From Streptomyces pactum (lineage in GTDB: Bacteria; Actinomycetota; Actinomycetes; Streptomycetales; Streptomycetaceae): DNA of 64,000 nt. The DNA lies in contig NZ_JACYXC010000001.1 of assembly GCF_016031615.1 (NCBI RefSeq), positions 4,216,001 to 4,280,000 of the forward strand, written 5' to 3'. The notes below the pieces were generated by a model. It was not told the DNA's origin. It saw only the letters and a list, made by a program, of their open reading frames with translations, and made no database searches. Below, piece by piece: positions 25,646 to 34,552 of the stretch. Every line of letters begins with the position of its first letter. Position 1 is the first letter of the stretch. A program made the translations under genes and the position numbers.

Positions 25646-27376
25646 ATGGAGACCGAGTCGGAGCCGTACATCCGTCTTGCGACCCTGCGGCAGCTGCATC
25701 AAGTGGTCGCCGACCTGAACACCGCGCGGAGCCTCGCCGACACCCTGCAGACCGTGGCCGACGGCATCATCGCCGGCCTCGGCTACGAGCTGTCGGCGGT
25801 CAACCTGGTGCGCGCCGACGGGGACCTGGTGGTCGCGGCCGTGGCCGGGAGCGCCGGCGCGGAGGCGCTGATGGCCGGGCGGGTGGGGTCCCGCAAGTCC
25901 TGGGAGCGCCGGCTGGCGATGGGCGACCGCTGGGGTGACCTGCGCTTCATCCCGTACACCGAGGGCTGGGTGCTGGACGACGACGACGTCCCGCAGTGGC
26001 ACACCGTCGGGCCGGCGCCCCGCTTCGAGGACGAGTGGCACCCGATGGACCGGCTCTTCGCCCCGATGTACGCGGCCGGCGCCTCCGCCGGGGAGCTGAT
26101 CGGCGTCATCTCGGTGGACCGGCCGCGCAACGGACGCCGGCCCGGCGCCTGGGGGCGCGAGGCGCTGCAGATGTACGCCTTCCACGCCGCGATTGCGATC
26201 GGCAACGCCCGGCTGCGCGCGAACATGCAGCGCGCGCTGGTCCGCCTGGAGCGGGAGCAGCAGGCGCTGCGGGCCAGCGAGGAGAGCTTCCGGCAGGCGT
26301 TCGAGTACGCCCCCAGCGGCATGGCGATAGCGGAGATGGGCGGCGACCAGCACGGCAGACTGCTGCGCGCCAACGACGCGCTGTGCCGGCTGCTGGGCCG
26401 CCCGGCCTCGGTGATGCGCCGCTACTCCTTCTCCGACCTGGTGCACCCGGAGGACATCGGCACCCTGCTGCGCACCTCCGCCGAGGGCGGTCGCGCGGAG
26501 CTGCGGCTGGCCCGCCGGGACGGCAGCTACGTGTGGGTGTCGCTGCGGAACTCGGTGGTCGCGGACGCCGCCGACGGCCCGCGCTTCCTGCTGACCCACG
26601 TGGAGGACATCGAGGAGCGCAAGCGCCACGAGATCCAGCTCGCCCACCGGGCCAGCCACGACTCGCTGACCGGGCTGCCGAACAGCGCCGAGCTGCGCGC
26701 CCGGCTCTCCGCCCGGCTCTGCGCCCACCCGCCCCGCTCCGGGCCGCCCGGGGTGCCGGAGGGCGCCGCCCTCGCCAACGGGGCCGGCCTTCCCGACGGC
26801 TACACCGACGGTTACCCGGACGGCTACACCGACGGGTACGTCGACGGCTACACCGACGGGTACGCGCTGGACGGCTTCGGGGCCGAGCCGCTCACCGGCG
26901 GGGTGCCGGTGGCCGCCGACGGCCTGCCGTTCGACCACGTGCACGCCTACGCCCCCGCCGAGGACGTGGACGACGGCCACAAGGGGCTCGCCGTCCTCTT
27001 CTGCGACCTCGACGGCTTCAAGTCCATCAACGACCGGTTCGGCCACCACACCGGGGACGCCGTGCTCATCGAGGTGGCCCGCCGGCTCACCGCCGGGGTG
27101 CGCGACGGGGACACCGTGGCGCGGATGGGCGGCGACGAGTTCGTGGTGCTCGCCGACGGGCTGGGCCGTGCGGACGCCCAGGACCTGGCGGTCCGGCTGC
27201 GGAACGCCATCATGCCGCCGATCCGGGTGGACGGCCGGGCGGTGCGGGTGGGGGCGAGTTTCGGTATCGGCTGGGCGAGTTGCGGGATGTCCGCGGAGGA
27301 GGTCCTGCAATCCGCCGACCAGCGGATGTATGTGGAGAAGAGGTCCCGGGCCAAGGCCAACCGCCGGGCCGGATGA
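25646..27376 (+). CDS. cdgB: CdgB-like diguanylate cyclase (GAF-PAS-GGDEF)
   Basis: 576 aa. ATG chosen by GGGGGAGAG upstream and by the family start METESEPYIRLATLRQLHQVV. GAF domain about 20-195, PAS/PAC 215-330 (SEESFRQAFEYAPSGMAIAEM, LVHPEDIG, THVEDIEERK), GGDEF from SHDSLTGLPNSAELRARL. The catalytic GGDEF is intact (495-499), and an I-site RDGD (486-489) lies five residues before it, so it should make c-di-GMP with feedback inhibition. An insertion of roughly 100 residues splits the GGDEF domain and contains six DGY units at 384-406. In S. coelicolor CdgB controls development. A CRP-type and a LacI-type site lie upstream. Confidence 0.9.
   Translation: METESEPYIRLATLRQLHQVVADLNTARSLADTLQTVADGIIAGLGYELSAVNLVRADGDLVVAAVAGSAGAEALMAGRVGSRKSWERRLAMGDRWGDLRFIPYTEGWVLDDDDVPQWHTVGPAPRFEDEWHPMDRLFAPMYAAGASAGELIGVISVDRPRNGRRPGAWGREALQMYAFHAAIAIGNARLRANMQRALVRLEREQQALRASEESFRQAFEYAPSGMAIAEMGGDQHGRLLRANDALCRLLGRPASVMRRYSFSDLVHPEDIGTLLRTSAEGGRAELRLARRDGSYVWVSLRNSVVADAADGPRFLLTHVEDIEERKRHEIQLAHRASHDSLTGLPNSAELRARLSARLCAHPPRSGPPGVPEGAALANGAGLPDGYTDGYPDGYTDGYVDGYTDGYALDGFGAEPLTGGVPVAADGLPFDHVHAYAPAEDVDDGHKGLAVLFCDLDGFKSINDRFGHHTGDAVLIEVARRLTAGVRDGDTVARMGGDEFVVLADGLGRADAQDLAVRLRNAIMPPIRVDGRAVRVGASFGIGWASCGMSAEEVLQSADQRMYVEKRSRAKANRRAG
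26795..26863 (+). repeat. In-frame DGYT/DGYP repeat array inside cdgB
   Basis: 69 bases encoding six DGY units separated by T, P, T, V, T. The GACGGCTAC/GACGGGTAC 12-base unit varies synonymously. It is an in-frame expansion in the loop inserted into the GGDEF domain. Confidence 0.9.
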
Positions 27377-27674
27377 GGAACCGGGCCCCGCGTGGCGTCA
27401 CCCGATCGGGGTAGGCTGCGCCGGGTCAGCGGTGTCGTCGGAGGGCCGCCGGCGGTCACGCCGGGGGTGTCACCGACAATGAATCGATCATGAATATCGG
27501 CCGGAGCGGACATCCGGGTCCGTCGGTGACGTCCAGGCCCCGGTATGAGCTGTTCCACCGTGTGCGGTGCACGCATCCACCGCATGCGGAAGCACGCGCC
27601 CGTCGTGTGCTTCCCGCACGCGGCACGCGCGCCCGCGCGCCGATGGCCACAGGCATGGGAGAGTGACGAGAGGG

Positions 27675-28751
27675 ATGACGGCCGGCAACAACGGCCCGGG
27701 CACGCCGGAGAACGACGACCCCTTCGCCTACCTGTACCGGCAGGAGGGCGATCAGCCAGGGCAGTCGGGGCAGTCGGGGCAGACGGGGGCGGCCGGAGCG
27801 CGCACCGGAGGGTACGGCTACCCCGGCCCCGGGACACATCAGCCCGGTGTCCCGCGCACCTCGTACAACCACGTCCGTGCGGTCGGGGAGCGCAGCTACG
27901 GGGGCCAGCAGTCCTTCGTGGGCCAGCACGGTGCCCCGGGGCACGGCCAGGGCGGCTACGGCTACCCGGGGCCGAACCAGGGTTACGCGCCCCAGGGGCC
28001 GCAGGGCCCGGGCCAGCAGGCCGGCGGCCAGCCCGGTCACGGACGTCAGAGTGCCCACTACGCCGCGCCCGAGACGCTGCCCGGCGGGGCGCCCCGCCGC
28101 CCGGCGGGGGCGCCGCGCGGCCACGGGTCGGGCGGTGGCGGCCGGGGGCCGAACGTCAAGGGGCTGCTGATCGGCGCGATAGCCGTGGTGGCGGTGGTCA
28201 TCGCCGGGATCGGGGTGGCGCTGATCAACAACGGCTCCGACGACAAGGAGCCGCAGGCGGAGGGCACCAGCACCCCGACCGCCGCGGAGACGGTGGAGCC
28301 GGCCGACCCGCCGACCAAGGCCAAGTCGCCCAAGCCGCAGCCGCTGCCGACCAAGGACGCCCGCGAGCTGACCCTGGGCGGCGGTGCCACCCCGGCCAAT
28401 GCCGTCGAGGGCGCGAAGTCGGAGGGCGGCACCTACGTCGCCGGCATCGACAAGCCGGGCGCCTCCGCCACCTGGAGCGTGAACGTCGACAAGCCCGGTA
28501 CGTACCGGCTGTACGTCGGGTACGGGGTGCCGGGCGAGGACCAGAGCCTGTCGCTCAGCGTGAACAGCGGGGAGAACCGCTCGCTGAACATGGCGAACTG
28601 GGCCAAGGCCGGGAAGGGCGACTGGGCCAAGGGCTGGACCCACACCTACGCGATCGTGGAACTCAACGAGGGCACGAACACGGTGGTGATCTCCTGCCAG
28701 GCGGGGGACAAGTGCCAGGTCAACCTCGACCAGGTGTGGCTGCAGAAGTGA
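27675..28751 (+). CDS. Membrane-anchored protein with extracellular CBM35/CBM6-like carbohydrate-binding domain
   Basis: 358 aa; ATG preceded by GACGAGAGGG. Residues 1-155 are Gly/Gln/Pro/Tyr-rich and cytoplasmic-looking (FAYLYRQEGDQ near 20, many GYGYPGP units). One membrane helix at about 160-180 (GLLIGAIAVVAVVIAGIGVALI), a Pro/Thr/Lys linker, then a beta-sandwich domain from about 235: GGGATPANAVEGAKSEGGTY, GTYRLYVGYGVPG, VSINSGE-like SVNSGENRSLNMANW and EGTNTVVISCQAGD. This is the layout of carbohydrate-binding modules of family 35/6. Possibly senses or binds cell-wall or extracellular glycans next to cdgB. Confidence 0.75.
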   Translation: MTAGNNGPGTPENDDPFAYLYRQEGDQPGQSGQSGQTGAAGARTGGYGYPGPGTHQPGVPRTSYNHVRAVGERSYGGQQSFVGQHGAPGHGQGGYGYPGPNQGYAPQGPQGPGQQAGGQPGHGRQSAHYAAPETLPGGAPRRPAGAPRGHGSGGGGRGPNVKGLLIGAIAVVAVVIAGIGVALINNGSDDKEPQAEGTSTPTAAETVEPADPPTKAKSPKPQPLPTKDARELTLGGGATPANAVEGAKSEGGTYVAGIDKPGASATWSVNVDKPGTYRLYVGYGVPGEDQSLSLSVNSGENRSLNMANWAKAGKGDWAKGWTHTYAIVELNEGTNTVVISCQAGDKCQVNLDQVWLQK

Positions 28752-28962
28752 CGCCCGCCCCGGGGCGCGGCGCGGGGCGGCCCGCCGCCGGGTAGAGCCG
28801 CCCGGGCCCCGGCGCGGCGGGGGATCCGGCGCGCGGGGGTTCCTGCGCGCGGGGGCCCCAGGGCCGCCGGGTCGGCCGGGCCCGCCGGCGCCGCCGGGTG
28901 GTGGTGCGCCGGCGGACCGGGTGCCGGTGTCCGGTGCGGAGGGAAGCGGGGGCCGGGGCGGC

Positions 28963-29943
28963 TCAGGACCCGCCGTCCGCGGTCACCGGATCCCCGGCCG
29001 CGTTCCCGTTCCCGGTCCGGGTTCCGGCCGCGTTCCCGGTTCCGGCCGTGTTCGCCGAGGGCTCCGGCGCGGTCCCGTCGGCCGCGGCGGCCTCCCCGTC
29101 CAGCAGGCCGATGAAGTGCGCGACCGTCCGGGCCATCGCGTCCCGGGCGGGAGCCAGGTACCGGCGCGGGTCCACCACCCCTGGGTGACCGGCGAGGTGG
29201 GCCCGGACCGCGCCGGTGAAGGCGGTGTTCAGCGCCGTACCGATGTTGATCTTCACCATGCCGGCGGTGACGGCCCGCCGCAGCTCCGCGTCCGGCACGC
29301 CGGAGGAACCGTGCAGCACCAGTGGCACCGGCACCGCCCGGCGCAGCCGCCGGATCAGCCCGTGGTCCAGCGCCGCGGTCCGTTCGGTCATGGCGTGTGA
29401 GCTGCCCACCGCGACCGCGAGCGCGTCCACCCCGGTCGCCGCCGCGTACCCGGCGGCCTCCTCCGGGTCGGTCCGCACCCCGGGGGCGTGCGCGTCGAGC
29501 GGCGGCTCGCCGTCCTTGCCGCCCACCCGGCCCAGCTCGGCCTCGACCCAGACGCCGTGCTCGTGCCCCCAGCGCACCGCGTCCGCGGTGGCCGCGACGT
29601 TCCGCGCGTACGGCAGGGCGGAGGCGTCGAACATCACCGACCCGAAACCGTGCGCCGGCGCCGACCGCAGCAGCTCCACGCTCGTCACGTGGTCGAGGTG
29701 GAGGGCGAGCGGCACGTCGGCGGCGTGGGCCACCTCGGCCATCGCGGCGGCCAGCGGACCGAGCCGGCCGCCGTGGAACCGCACCGCGTTCTGGGAGACC
29801 TGGAGCACGGCGGGCCGGCCGGTGGCCTCCGCCCCGGCGGCGATCGCCTCGGCGTGCTCCAGGGTGATGACGTTGAACGCGGCCACACCGCGCCCGGCGG
29901 CCCGGGCTGCTGCGACCAGTTCGGCCGTGGCGACGAGAGGCAT
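28963..29943 (-). CDS. Class II fructose/tagatose-bisphosphate aldolase
   Basis: 326 aa from ATG 29943 (GAGAGGC upstream). Zn-dependent class II aldolase of the FbaA/GatY/KbaY group: AAFNVITLEHAEAIAAGAEATG, LALHLDHVTSVELL with the catalytic Asp and Zn His, VWVEAELGRVGGKDG, AVAVGSSHAM, VPLVLHGSSGVPD and GMVKINIGTALN. The last 45 residues are a Gly/Thr/Asn-rich low-complexity tail. With the PfkB kinase 265 bases upstream on the same strand, it could split fructose-1,6- or tagatose-1,6-bisphosphate, for example in galactosamine or galactitol breakdown; substrate undecided. Confidence 0.88.
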   Translation of the reverse strand: MPLVATAELVAAARAAGRGVAAFNVITLEHAEAIAAGAEATGRPAVLQVSQNAVRFHGGRLGPLAAAMAEVAHAADVPLALHLDHVTSVELLRSAPAHGFGSVMFDASALPYARNVAATADAVRWGHEHGVWVEAELGRVGGKDGEPPLDAHAPGVRTDPEEAAGYAAATGVDALAVAVGSSHAMTERTAALDHGLIRRLRRAVPVPLVLHGSSGVPDAELRRAVTAGMVKINIGTALNTAFTGAVRAHLAGHPGVVDPRRYLAPARDAMARTVAHFIGLLDGEAAAADGTAPEPSANTAGTGNAAGTRTGNGNAAGDPVTADGGS

Positions 29944-30208
29944 ACGGTTCCCCAATCCGGGCCGCGGCCGGCCCGTCGGTCGGACCGCGGTGTCACCGCG
30001 GTCCGGTGAGCGGGTGGTGGGTGTCGGTGTACGCGGGTGCCGGCGCGGTGGCGACGGCGACCACGCGGGAGGTCCGGCGGGGTGCCGGGTGCGGTGCCCG
30101 GCGGCCGGTTCGGCGGGGCCGACAGGTGCCGCGGGGCCGGTGGGACGGCGGGGCGGACGCGTGGCCGGGCCGGCGGGGGCGGCCGCGCGGGGGCACGCCC
30201 GGGCCGGC

Positions 30209-31138
30209 TCACGCCGCCGCCTGCTGTGCGGTGACGGTGACCCGGGGCAGCAGCTCCTCGTAGGTCGTGCGGTCGAACTCGCCCGCCGCCACGGCCCGTA
30301 CGGTCGCCGCGGAGAGGGCCACCGCGCGGGCCAGCCGCTCCGGCCAGGGCAGCCCCTCCACCAGGCCGGACAGCAGCCCGGCCACCGCGGAGTCCCCGGC
30401 ACCGGTCGGGTTGCCGGACAGCCGGCGCGGCGGCGCGGCCCGCCAGACGCCCTCCGAGGTGACCAGCAGCATCCCGTCCGGGCCGAGCGAGGCGGCGACC
30501 GCGTGCGCCCCGCGCCGCCGGGTGTCGCGGGCGGCGCGCATCGGTTCGGTGGAGCCGGTCAGCCCGGCCAGCTCCTCGGCGTTGGGCTTGACCAGGTCGG
30601 GCCGGGCGGCGATGCCCCGCCGCAGCGGCTCGCCGCTGGTGTCGAGGAGGACCGGTACCCGGGCGGCGTGCGCCTCCCGGACCAGCTGGGCGTAACTGCC
30701 CACCGGCAGCCCCGGCGGCAGGCTGCCGCAGAGCGCGACCGCCGAGGCGTCGCGGAGCAGCGCGGTGTAGCGGTCGGTGAAGGCGTCCCACTCGGCGACG
30801 GTGACCTGCGGTCCGGGCTCGTTGAGCTGGGTGGTGTCACCGGACGCGGCGTCCACCACGCTCACCGTGCGGCGGGTGGCGCCGGCCACCGGGACCAGCG
30901 CGTCGGTGACCTGGCCGGACTCCGCGAGCAGCCGGCGCAGCGCGTCGCCGGTGCCGCCGCCGACGAAGCCGGTGACCACCGCGCGGTGGCCGAGCGAGGC
31001 GAGCACCCGGGCCACGTTGAGGCCCTTGCCGCCGGGCCGTTCGACGACCTCCGTGACGCGGTGCGTGCCGTGGGGCCGGAGCCGGGGCACCCGGTAGGTG
31101 ATGTCGAGGGCAGCGTTGAGTGTGACCGTGAGGATCAC
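30209..31138 (-). CDS. PfkB-family 1-phosphofructokinase/tagatose-6-phosphate kinase
   Basis: 309 aa from GTG 31138 (GAGAGGGG upstream). Begins VILTVTLNAALDITYRVPRL, followed by RPGGKGLNVARVLASLG, GFVGGGTGDALRRLL, CGSLPPGLP, VKPNAEELAGLTG, and the PfkB ATP/catalytic signature NPTGAGDSAVAGLLSG. This sub-branch contains FruK (1-phosphofructokinase), LacC (tagatose-6-P kinase) and AgaC-like kinases. The aldolase downstream makes a phosphosugar kinase-aldolase pair. The neighbouring nagA/nagK suggests aminosugar context, but specificity cannot be fixed. Confidence 0.9.
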   Translation of the reverse strand: MILTVTLNAALDITYRVPRLRPHGTHRVTEVVERPGGKGLNVARVLASLGHRAVVTGFVGGGTGDALRRLLAESGQVTDALVPVAGATRRTVSVVDAASGDTTQLNEPGPQVTVAEWDAFTDRYTALLRDASAVALCGSLPPGLPVGSYAQLVREAHAARVPVLLDTSGEPLRRGIAARPDLVKPNAEELAGLTGSTEPMRAARDTRRRGAHAVAASLGPDGMLLVTSEGVWRAAPPRRLSGNPTGAGDSAVAGLLSGLVEGLPWPERLARAVALSAATVRAVAAGEFDRTTYEELLPRVTVTAQQAAA

Positions 31139-32023
31139 CCTGGTGTCCCCTCTCCCATGGCTCTTCCCGGCTCTCCCCGTCGTCCCGGACGGATGCGTGC
31201 GCCAGCGATCATGCCACTGAGCAACCGGGCGGGCGACCCCTCGTACCCGCTCTGTTATCTCCCCCTCACCCGCGGTCGAGGGGGCCGGAGCGCGGGCCCC
31301 GGCCGGTGCACCGGGGCCGTCGACGGACCTCCGGGAGCGAGGTCCGGGACGCGGCCGACCCGGTTCCGGGGCCCCTCCTGGTCCGGGGCGGGGAGCGCCC
31401 CGGACCCGGGCGTCCGTACCGGTCACCGGATACGGGACACCGGTTTCCGGACGTCCGCCAGGTGCCGCACGGTGTCCGGGCGGGTGCCGGGGCCGTACGC
31501 GCCCGGGTGACCTCGGCACCCGGGCGGCCCGATCCGGGGCGGCCGCCCGGGGCACCGGACCGCCTTCCGGAGGTACGCGGGTCGCGATCCGGGCGTACGC
31601 CGGACGTATGGCGGGACATCGGGGTTCCACGTCCAGGTCTCGCCGTGTACGTCCGGAGTCCGGCCGTGCACGTCCGGGTTGGGTGGCCGTTCGTCCGGGG
31701 TCCGGCCGCCACGGGACGTGCCCGATGCGCCGTACCCGACGGGCCGCGGGCGGGCGGACCACCGGCCGGTGCGCGGGCGGGCCGGCCCCGGGCGGAGCGG
31801 CCACGGACCGGGCGGGGCGGCCCGCCCTTCCGCGTCGGGCTCCGCTGCCCCGCACGTACCGGGCCGGTCCGGGCGGCCCCCCGACCGTCCGGACCGATCG
31901 CCGTCCGTGGTGCCCGGGGCCGGGCGGCCCGCGCCGGCCCGCCCTGCCCGCGCCGGGACGGTCACCGCCGGCCCGGCCCGGTACCGCGCCGGGCCCCGGC
32001 CGGGGAGGCGGTGGCCGGTGGGG
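31139..32023. other. 885-bp GC-saturated intergenic region
   Basis: Upstream of the PfkB gene and downstream of nagA. Long open frames here are shadow-type (Arg/Gly/Pro/Ala only) and none has a recognisable start or domain. The first 130 bases (31139-31265), which include an AT-containing patch near CTCTGTTATCTC, probably hold the kinase promoter. Numerous CGTCCGG/CCGGACG elements occur but no strong terminator was identified. Confidence 0.45.
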
Positions 32024-33256
32024 TCAGGCGGTGGAGCCGGCGGGGGCGGGTTCGACCAGCCACTCGCCGTGGCGCATGACCCCGGCCACCCGGTACTCCG
32101 TGTCCAGCACCACCAGGTCGGCATCCTTGCCCGGCTCCAGCGAGCCGGTGCGGTCGGCGATGCCCAGCAGCCGCGCCGGGGTGCCGGACAGGGCGCGTAC
32201 CGCCTGCTCCACGGAGAGCCCGTCGATCGTCACCGCGCGCCGGAACGCCCGGTCCAGGGTGAGGGTGGAGCCGGCGATGGAGCCGGCGGTGGGGCCGTCG
32301 CTGATCCGGGCGACCCCCTCCTTGACCTCGACCCGCATCGGCCCGAGCGGGTACATCCCGTCGGCCATCCCGGCCGCCCCCATGGCGTCGGTGATGAACG
32401 CGACCCGGTCCGCGCCGGCCCGGTGGAAGGCGAGCTGGAGCACCGAGGGGTGCAGATGGGTGCCGTCGTTGATCAGCTCCACGGTGACCCGCGGGTCCTC
32501 CAGCAGCGCGGCGACCGGGCCGGGCGCGCGGTGCAGCAGGGAGGGCATCGCGTTGAACAGATGGGTGGCGACCGTGGCCCCCGCCTCCACGGCGTCCAGG
32601 GTGGCCTCGTACGCCGCGTCGGTGTGCCCCACCGCGGCGATCACCCCCTGCTCCGCGAGCAGCCGCACCGAGTCCAGGCCGCCGGGGAGTTCCGGTGCCA
32701 GGGTCATCATCCGGGCGGCGCCGCGGGCCGCGTCGGTCAGCTTCCGCACGTCGGCGGGGTCCGGGTCCCGCAGCAGCTCCGGCTGGTGGGCGCCGCAGCG
32801 GTGCGGGGAGATGAACGGCCCCTCGAAGTGGATGCCGGCCAGGTCGCCCTGCTCCACCAGCTCGGCCAGGGCGGCCGCCTGGCGGGCGAGGTCGTCCAGG
32901 TCACCGGTGACCGTGGACGCCAGCATGGTGGTGGTGCCGTGTGCCCGGTGGGTACGGACGACGGTCAGCGCCTCCTCCGCGGTCCCGGCGGAGAAGGACG
33001 CGCCGCCGCCGCCGTGCACGTGGATGTCGATGAAGCCGGGCACCACCCAGTGGCCGGTCAGGTCCACCGTGCGGGCGTCGCCGCCGTCCGCGCCGGAGGC
33101 CGTGCCGGTGCCGGGGGCGGGGGAGCCGGCGGACGCGCCCGCGTCCGGCGCCTCCGTGGCGACGATGCGCCGCCCCTCGACCGTCACCCGTCCGCCCTCC
33201 ACGACACCGGACGGCAGCACCACCCGGGCGCCCGCGAGTACCGTTCGTTGGTCCAT
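32024..33256 (-). CDS. nagA: N-acetylglucosamine-6-phosphate deacetylase
   Basis: 410 aa. Amidohydrolase fold: metal motif PGFIDIHVHGGGG, GTTTMLASTVTG, HFEGPFISPHRCGAHQPELL, AAVGHTDAAYE, ATHLFNAMPSLLHRAPG, ELINDGTHLHPSVL, and catalytic Asp in AFITDAMGAAGM. It converts GlcNAc-6-P to GlcN-6-P. A 30-residue Gly/Ala/Ser insertion (about 35-65) splits the N-terminal beta domain, shorter or absent in homologues. The ATG overlaps the nagK stop (TGATG), as in the nagKA operon of S. coelicolor, which is DasR-controlled. Confidence 0.95.
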   Translation of the reverse strand: MDQRTVLAGARVVLPSGVVEGGRVTVEGRRIVATEAPDAGASAGSPAPGTGTASGADGGDARTVDLTGHWVVPGFIDIHVHGGGGASFSAGTAEEALTVVRTHRAHGTTTMLASTVTGDLDDLARQAAALAELVEQGDLAGIHFEGPFISPHRCGAHQPELLRDPDPADVRKLTDAARGAARMMTLAPELPGGLDSVRLLAEQGVIAAVGHTDAAYEATLDAVEAGATVATHLFNAMPSLLHRAPGPVAALLEDPRVTVELINDGTHLHPSVLQLAFHRAGADRVAFITDAMGAAGMADGMYPLGPMRVEVKEGVARISDGPTAGSIAGSTLTLDRAFRRAVTIDGLSVEQAVRALSGTPARLLGIADRTGSLEPGKDADLVVLDTEYRVAGVMRHGEWLVEPAPAGSTA

Positions 33257-34188
33257 CAGGGGGTTACCTCCGTGGAGAGAAGATCCCAGGCGAGCAGCCC
33301 TGCGCCCAGGCATCCGGCGGTGTCCCCGAGGGCCGCGGGGACGATGGAGGGGAGACGCTGGAAGGTGATCCGGTCCGCGACCGCGGTCCGCAGCGGCGCG
33401 AAGAGCGTCTCGCCCGCCTCGGCGAGTCCCCCGCCGATGATCAGCATCTCCGGGTCGAGCAGGGTGACCGCGGTGACCAGCCCGTCGGCGAGCGCCCCCA
33501 CCGCGTCCGTCCAGACGGCCAGCGCGCGCGGGTCGCCGGACCGGACGGCCTTGGCGCAGTCCGCGGCGTCCGCCGCCGGGTCGCCGCACGCGGCGGCCCA
33601 GGCGCCGCCCACCGCGGACGCCGACGCGAGCCGCTCCAGACAGCCGGACTGGCCGCAGCCGCAGGCCGGGCCGCCGGGCCGGACGACGATGTGCCCGATC
33701 TCCCCCGACGACCCGTGGGCACCCGGTTCGATGCGGCCGTCGATCCCGATCGCCCCGGCGATCCCGGTGCCCAGCGCCACGTAGAGGAAGCGGCCGGTGC
33801 CGTTGCCCGCGCCGATCCGGCCCTCGGCGAGCCCACCGGTGCGGACGTCGTGCCCCAGCGCGACCGGGACGCCGGCCAGCCGCTGCGAGAGCAGCGCGCG
33901 CAGCGGCACGTCCCGCCACCCGAGGTTGGCGGCGAAGACGGCGATGCCCCGGGCCTCGTCGATGACGCCCGGTACGCCCACCCCGGCCGCGGCGGCCGTC
34001 ACTCCGTACCGCTGCTCACCGAGGGCGCGCAGTTCGTCGGCGAAGTCCAGGATCCGCGCGATGACGGCGTCCGGGCCGGCCTCGCGGCCGGTCGGCCGCC
34101 GGTCCTCGTGGAGCAGTTCGCCGTCCGCGGCGACCAGGGCGGCCTTCATTCCGGTGCCGCCTACATCGAGGGCGATGACGTGTTTCAC
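33256..34188 (-). CDS. nagK: ROK-family N-acetylglucosamine kinase
   Basis: 310 aa from GTG. ATP-binding start VIALDVGGTGMKAALV, ROK signature with Zn cysteines GPACGCGQSGCLERLAS, sugar-binding EPGAHGSSGEIGHIVV, and YVALGTGIAGAIGIDG. Operon with nagA (overlapping TGATG) identifies it as NagK, phosphorylating intracellular GlcNAc. A dre-like DasR site and a second inverted repeat lie in the divergent region upstream (34189-34552). Confidence 0.92.
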   Translation of the reverse strand: MKHVIALDVGGTGMKAALVAADGELLHEDRRPTGREAGPDAVIARILDFADELRALGEQRYGVTAAAAGVGVPGVIDEARGIAVFAANLGWRDVPLRALLSQRLAGVPVALGHDVRTGGLAEGRIGAGNGTGRFLYVALGTGIAGAIGIDGRIEPGAHGSSGEIGHIVVRPGGPACGCGQSGCLERLASASAVGGAWAAACGDPAADAADCAKAVRSGDPRALAVWTDAVGALADGLVTAVTLLDPEMLIIGGGLAEAGETLFAPLRTAVADRITFQRLPSIVPAALGDTAGCLGAGLLAWDLLSTEVTP

Positions 34189-34377
34189 GGGGAACAGTGT
34201 CGCCCGAGTGGCCGCGAGAGGTCTAGTCCATTCACCGGGTCCGTGTCGGCCGCTCCGTGGGCCGGCGGCCCCGGCCGGGGGCCGCGCGGCGGGTGGCGAG
34301 GGGCCCGGCCGGCCCACCATCCGGGCGCGGAAAGGGAGTTCGGGCGGGGGCGGCCGGGGTAGGGGCCTCTGTTCGGC

Positions 34378-34399
34378 AGGTGATCGATCGAAATCACCT
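34378..34399. promoter_or_regulatory. Inverted repeat AGGTGAT-N8-ATCACCT
   Basis: Perfect 7-bp arms with an 8-base AT-rich centre (CGATCGAA), midway between the divergent nagK and solute-binding protein genes; likely an operator. Regulator unknown. Confidence 0.55.
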
Positions 34400-34433
34400 G
34401 GGAAGCGAAGGCCGGTACCGAGGTGAGGTGGGC

Positions 34434-34449
34434 CATGGTGTAGACCTTG
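34434..34449. promoter_or_regulatory. Candidate DasR-responsive element (dre)
   Basis: CATGGTGTAGACCTTG contains the core TGGTGTAGACC, compared with the dre consensus A(C/G)TGGTCTAGACCA(C/G)T (10 of 16 positions). It is in the nagKA/solute-binding protein divergent region. S. coelicolor nagKA is known to be DasR-regulated, which supports the assignment. Confidence 0.55.
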
Positions 34450-34552
34450 GGGAAGTTTGCGGGAAACACCCGCTGACCGCGCCGTGGCGGCGACCGGACG
34501 CCCCGGTGCGTGCACATGGACATGGACGATGTGAAAGGGCGGGTGAGCGGCT

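Noticed and set aside
31608..33368. 586-aa plus-strand frame across the intergenic region and nagA antisense
   Set aside because: Ser/Arg/Pro-rich translation without motifs, overlapping the well-supported nagA on the other strand.
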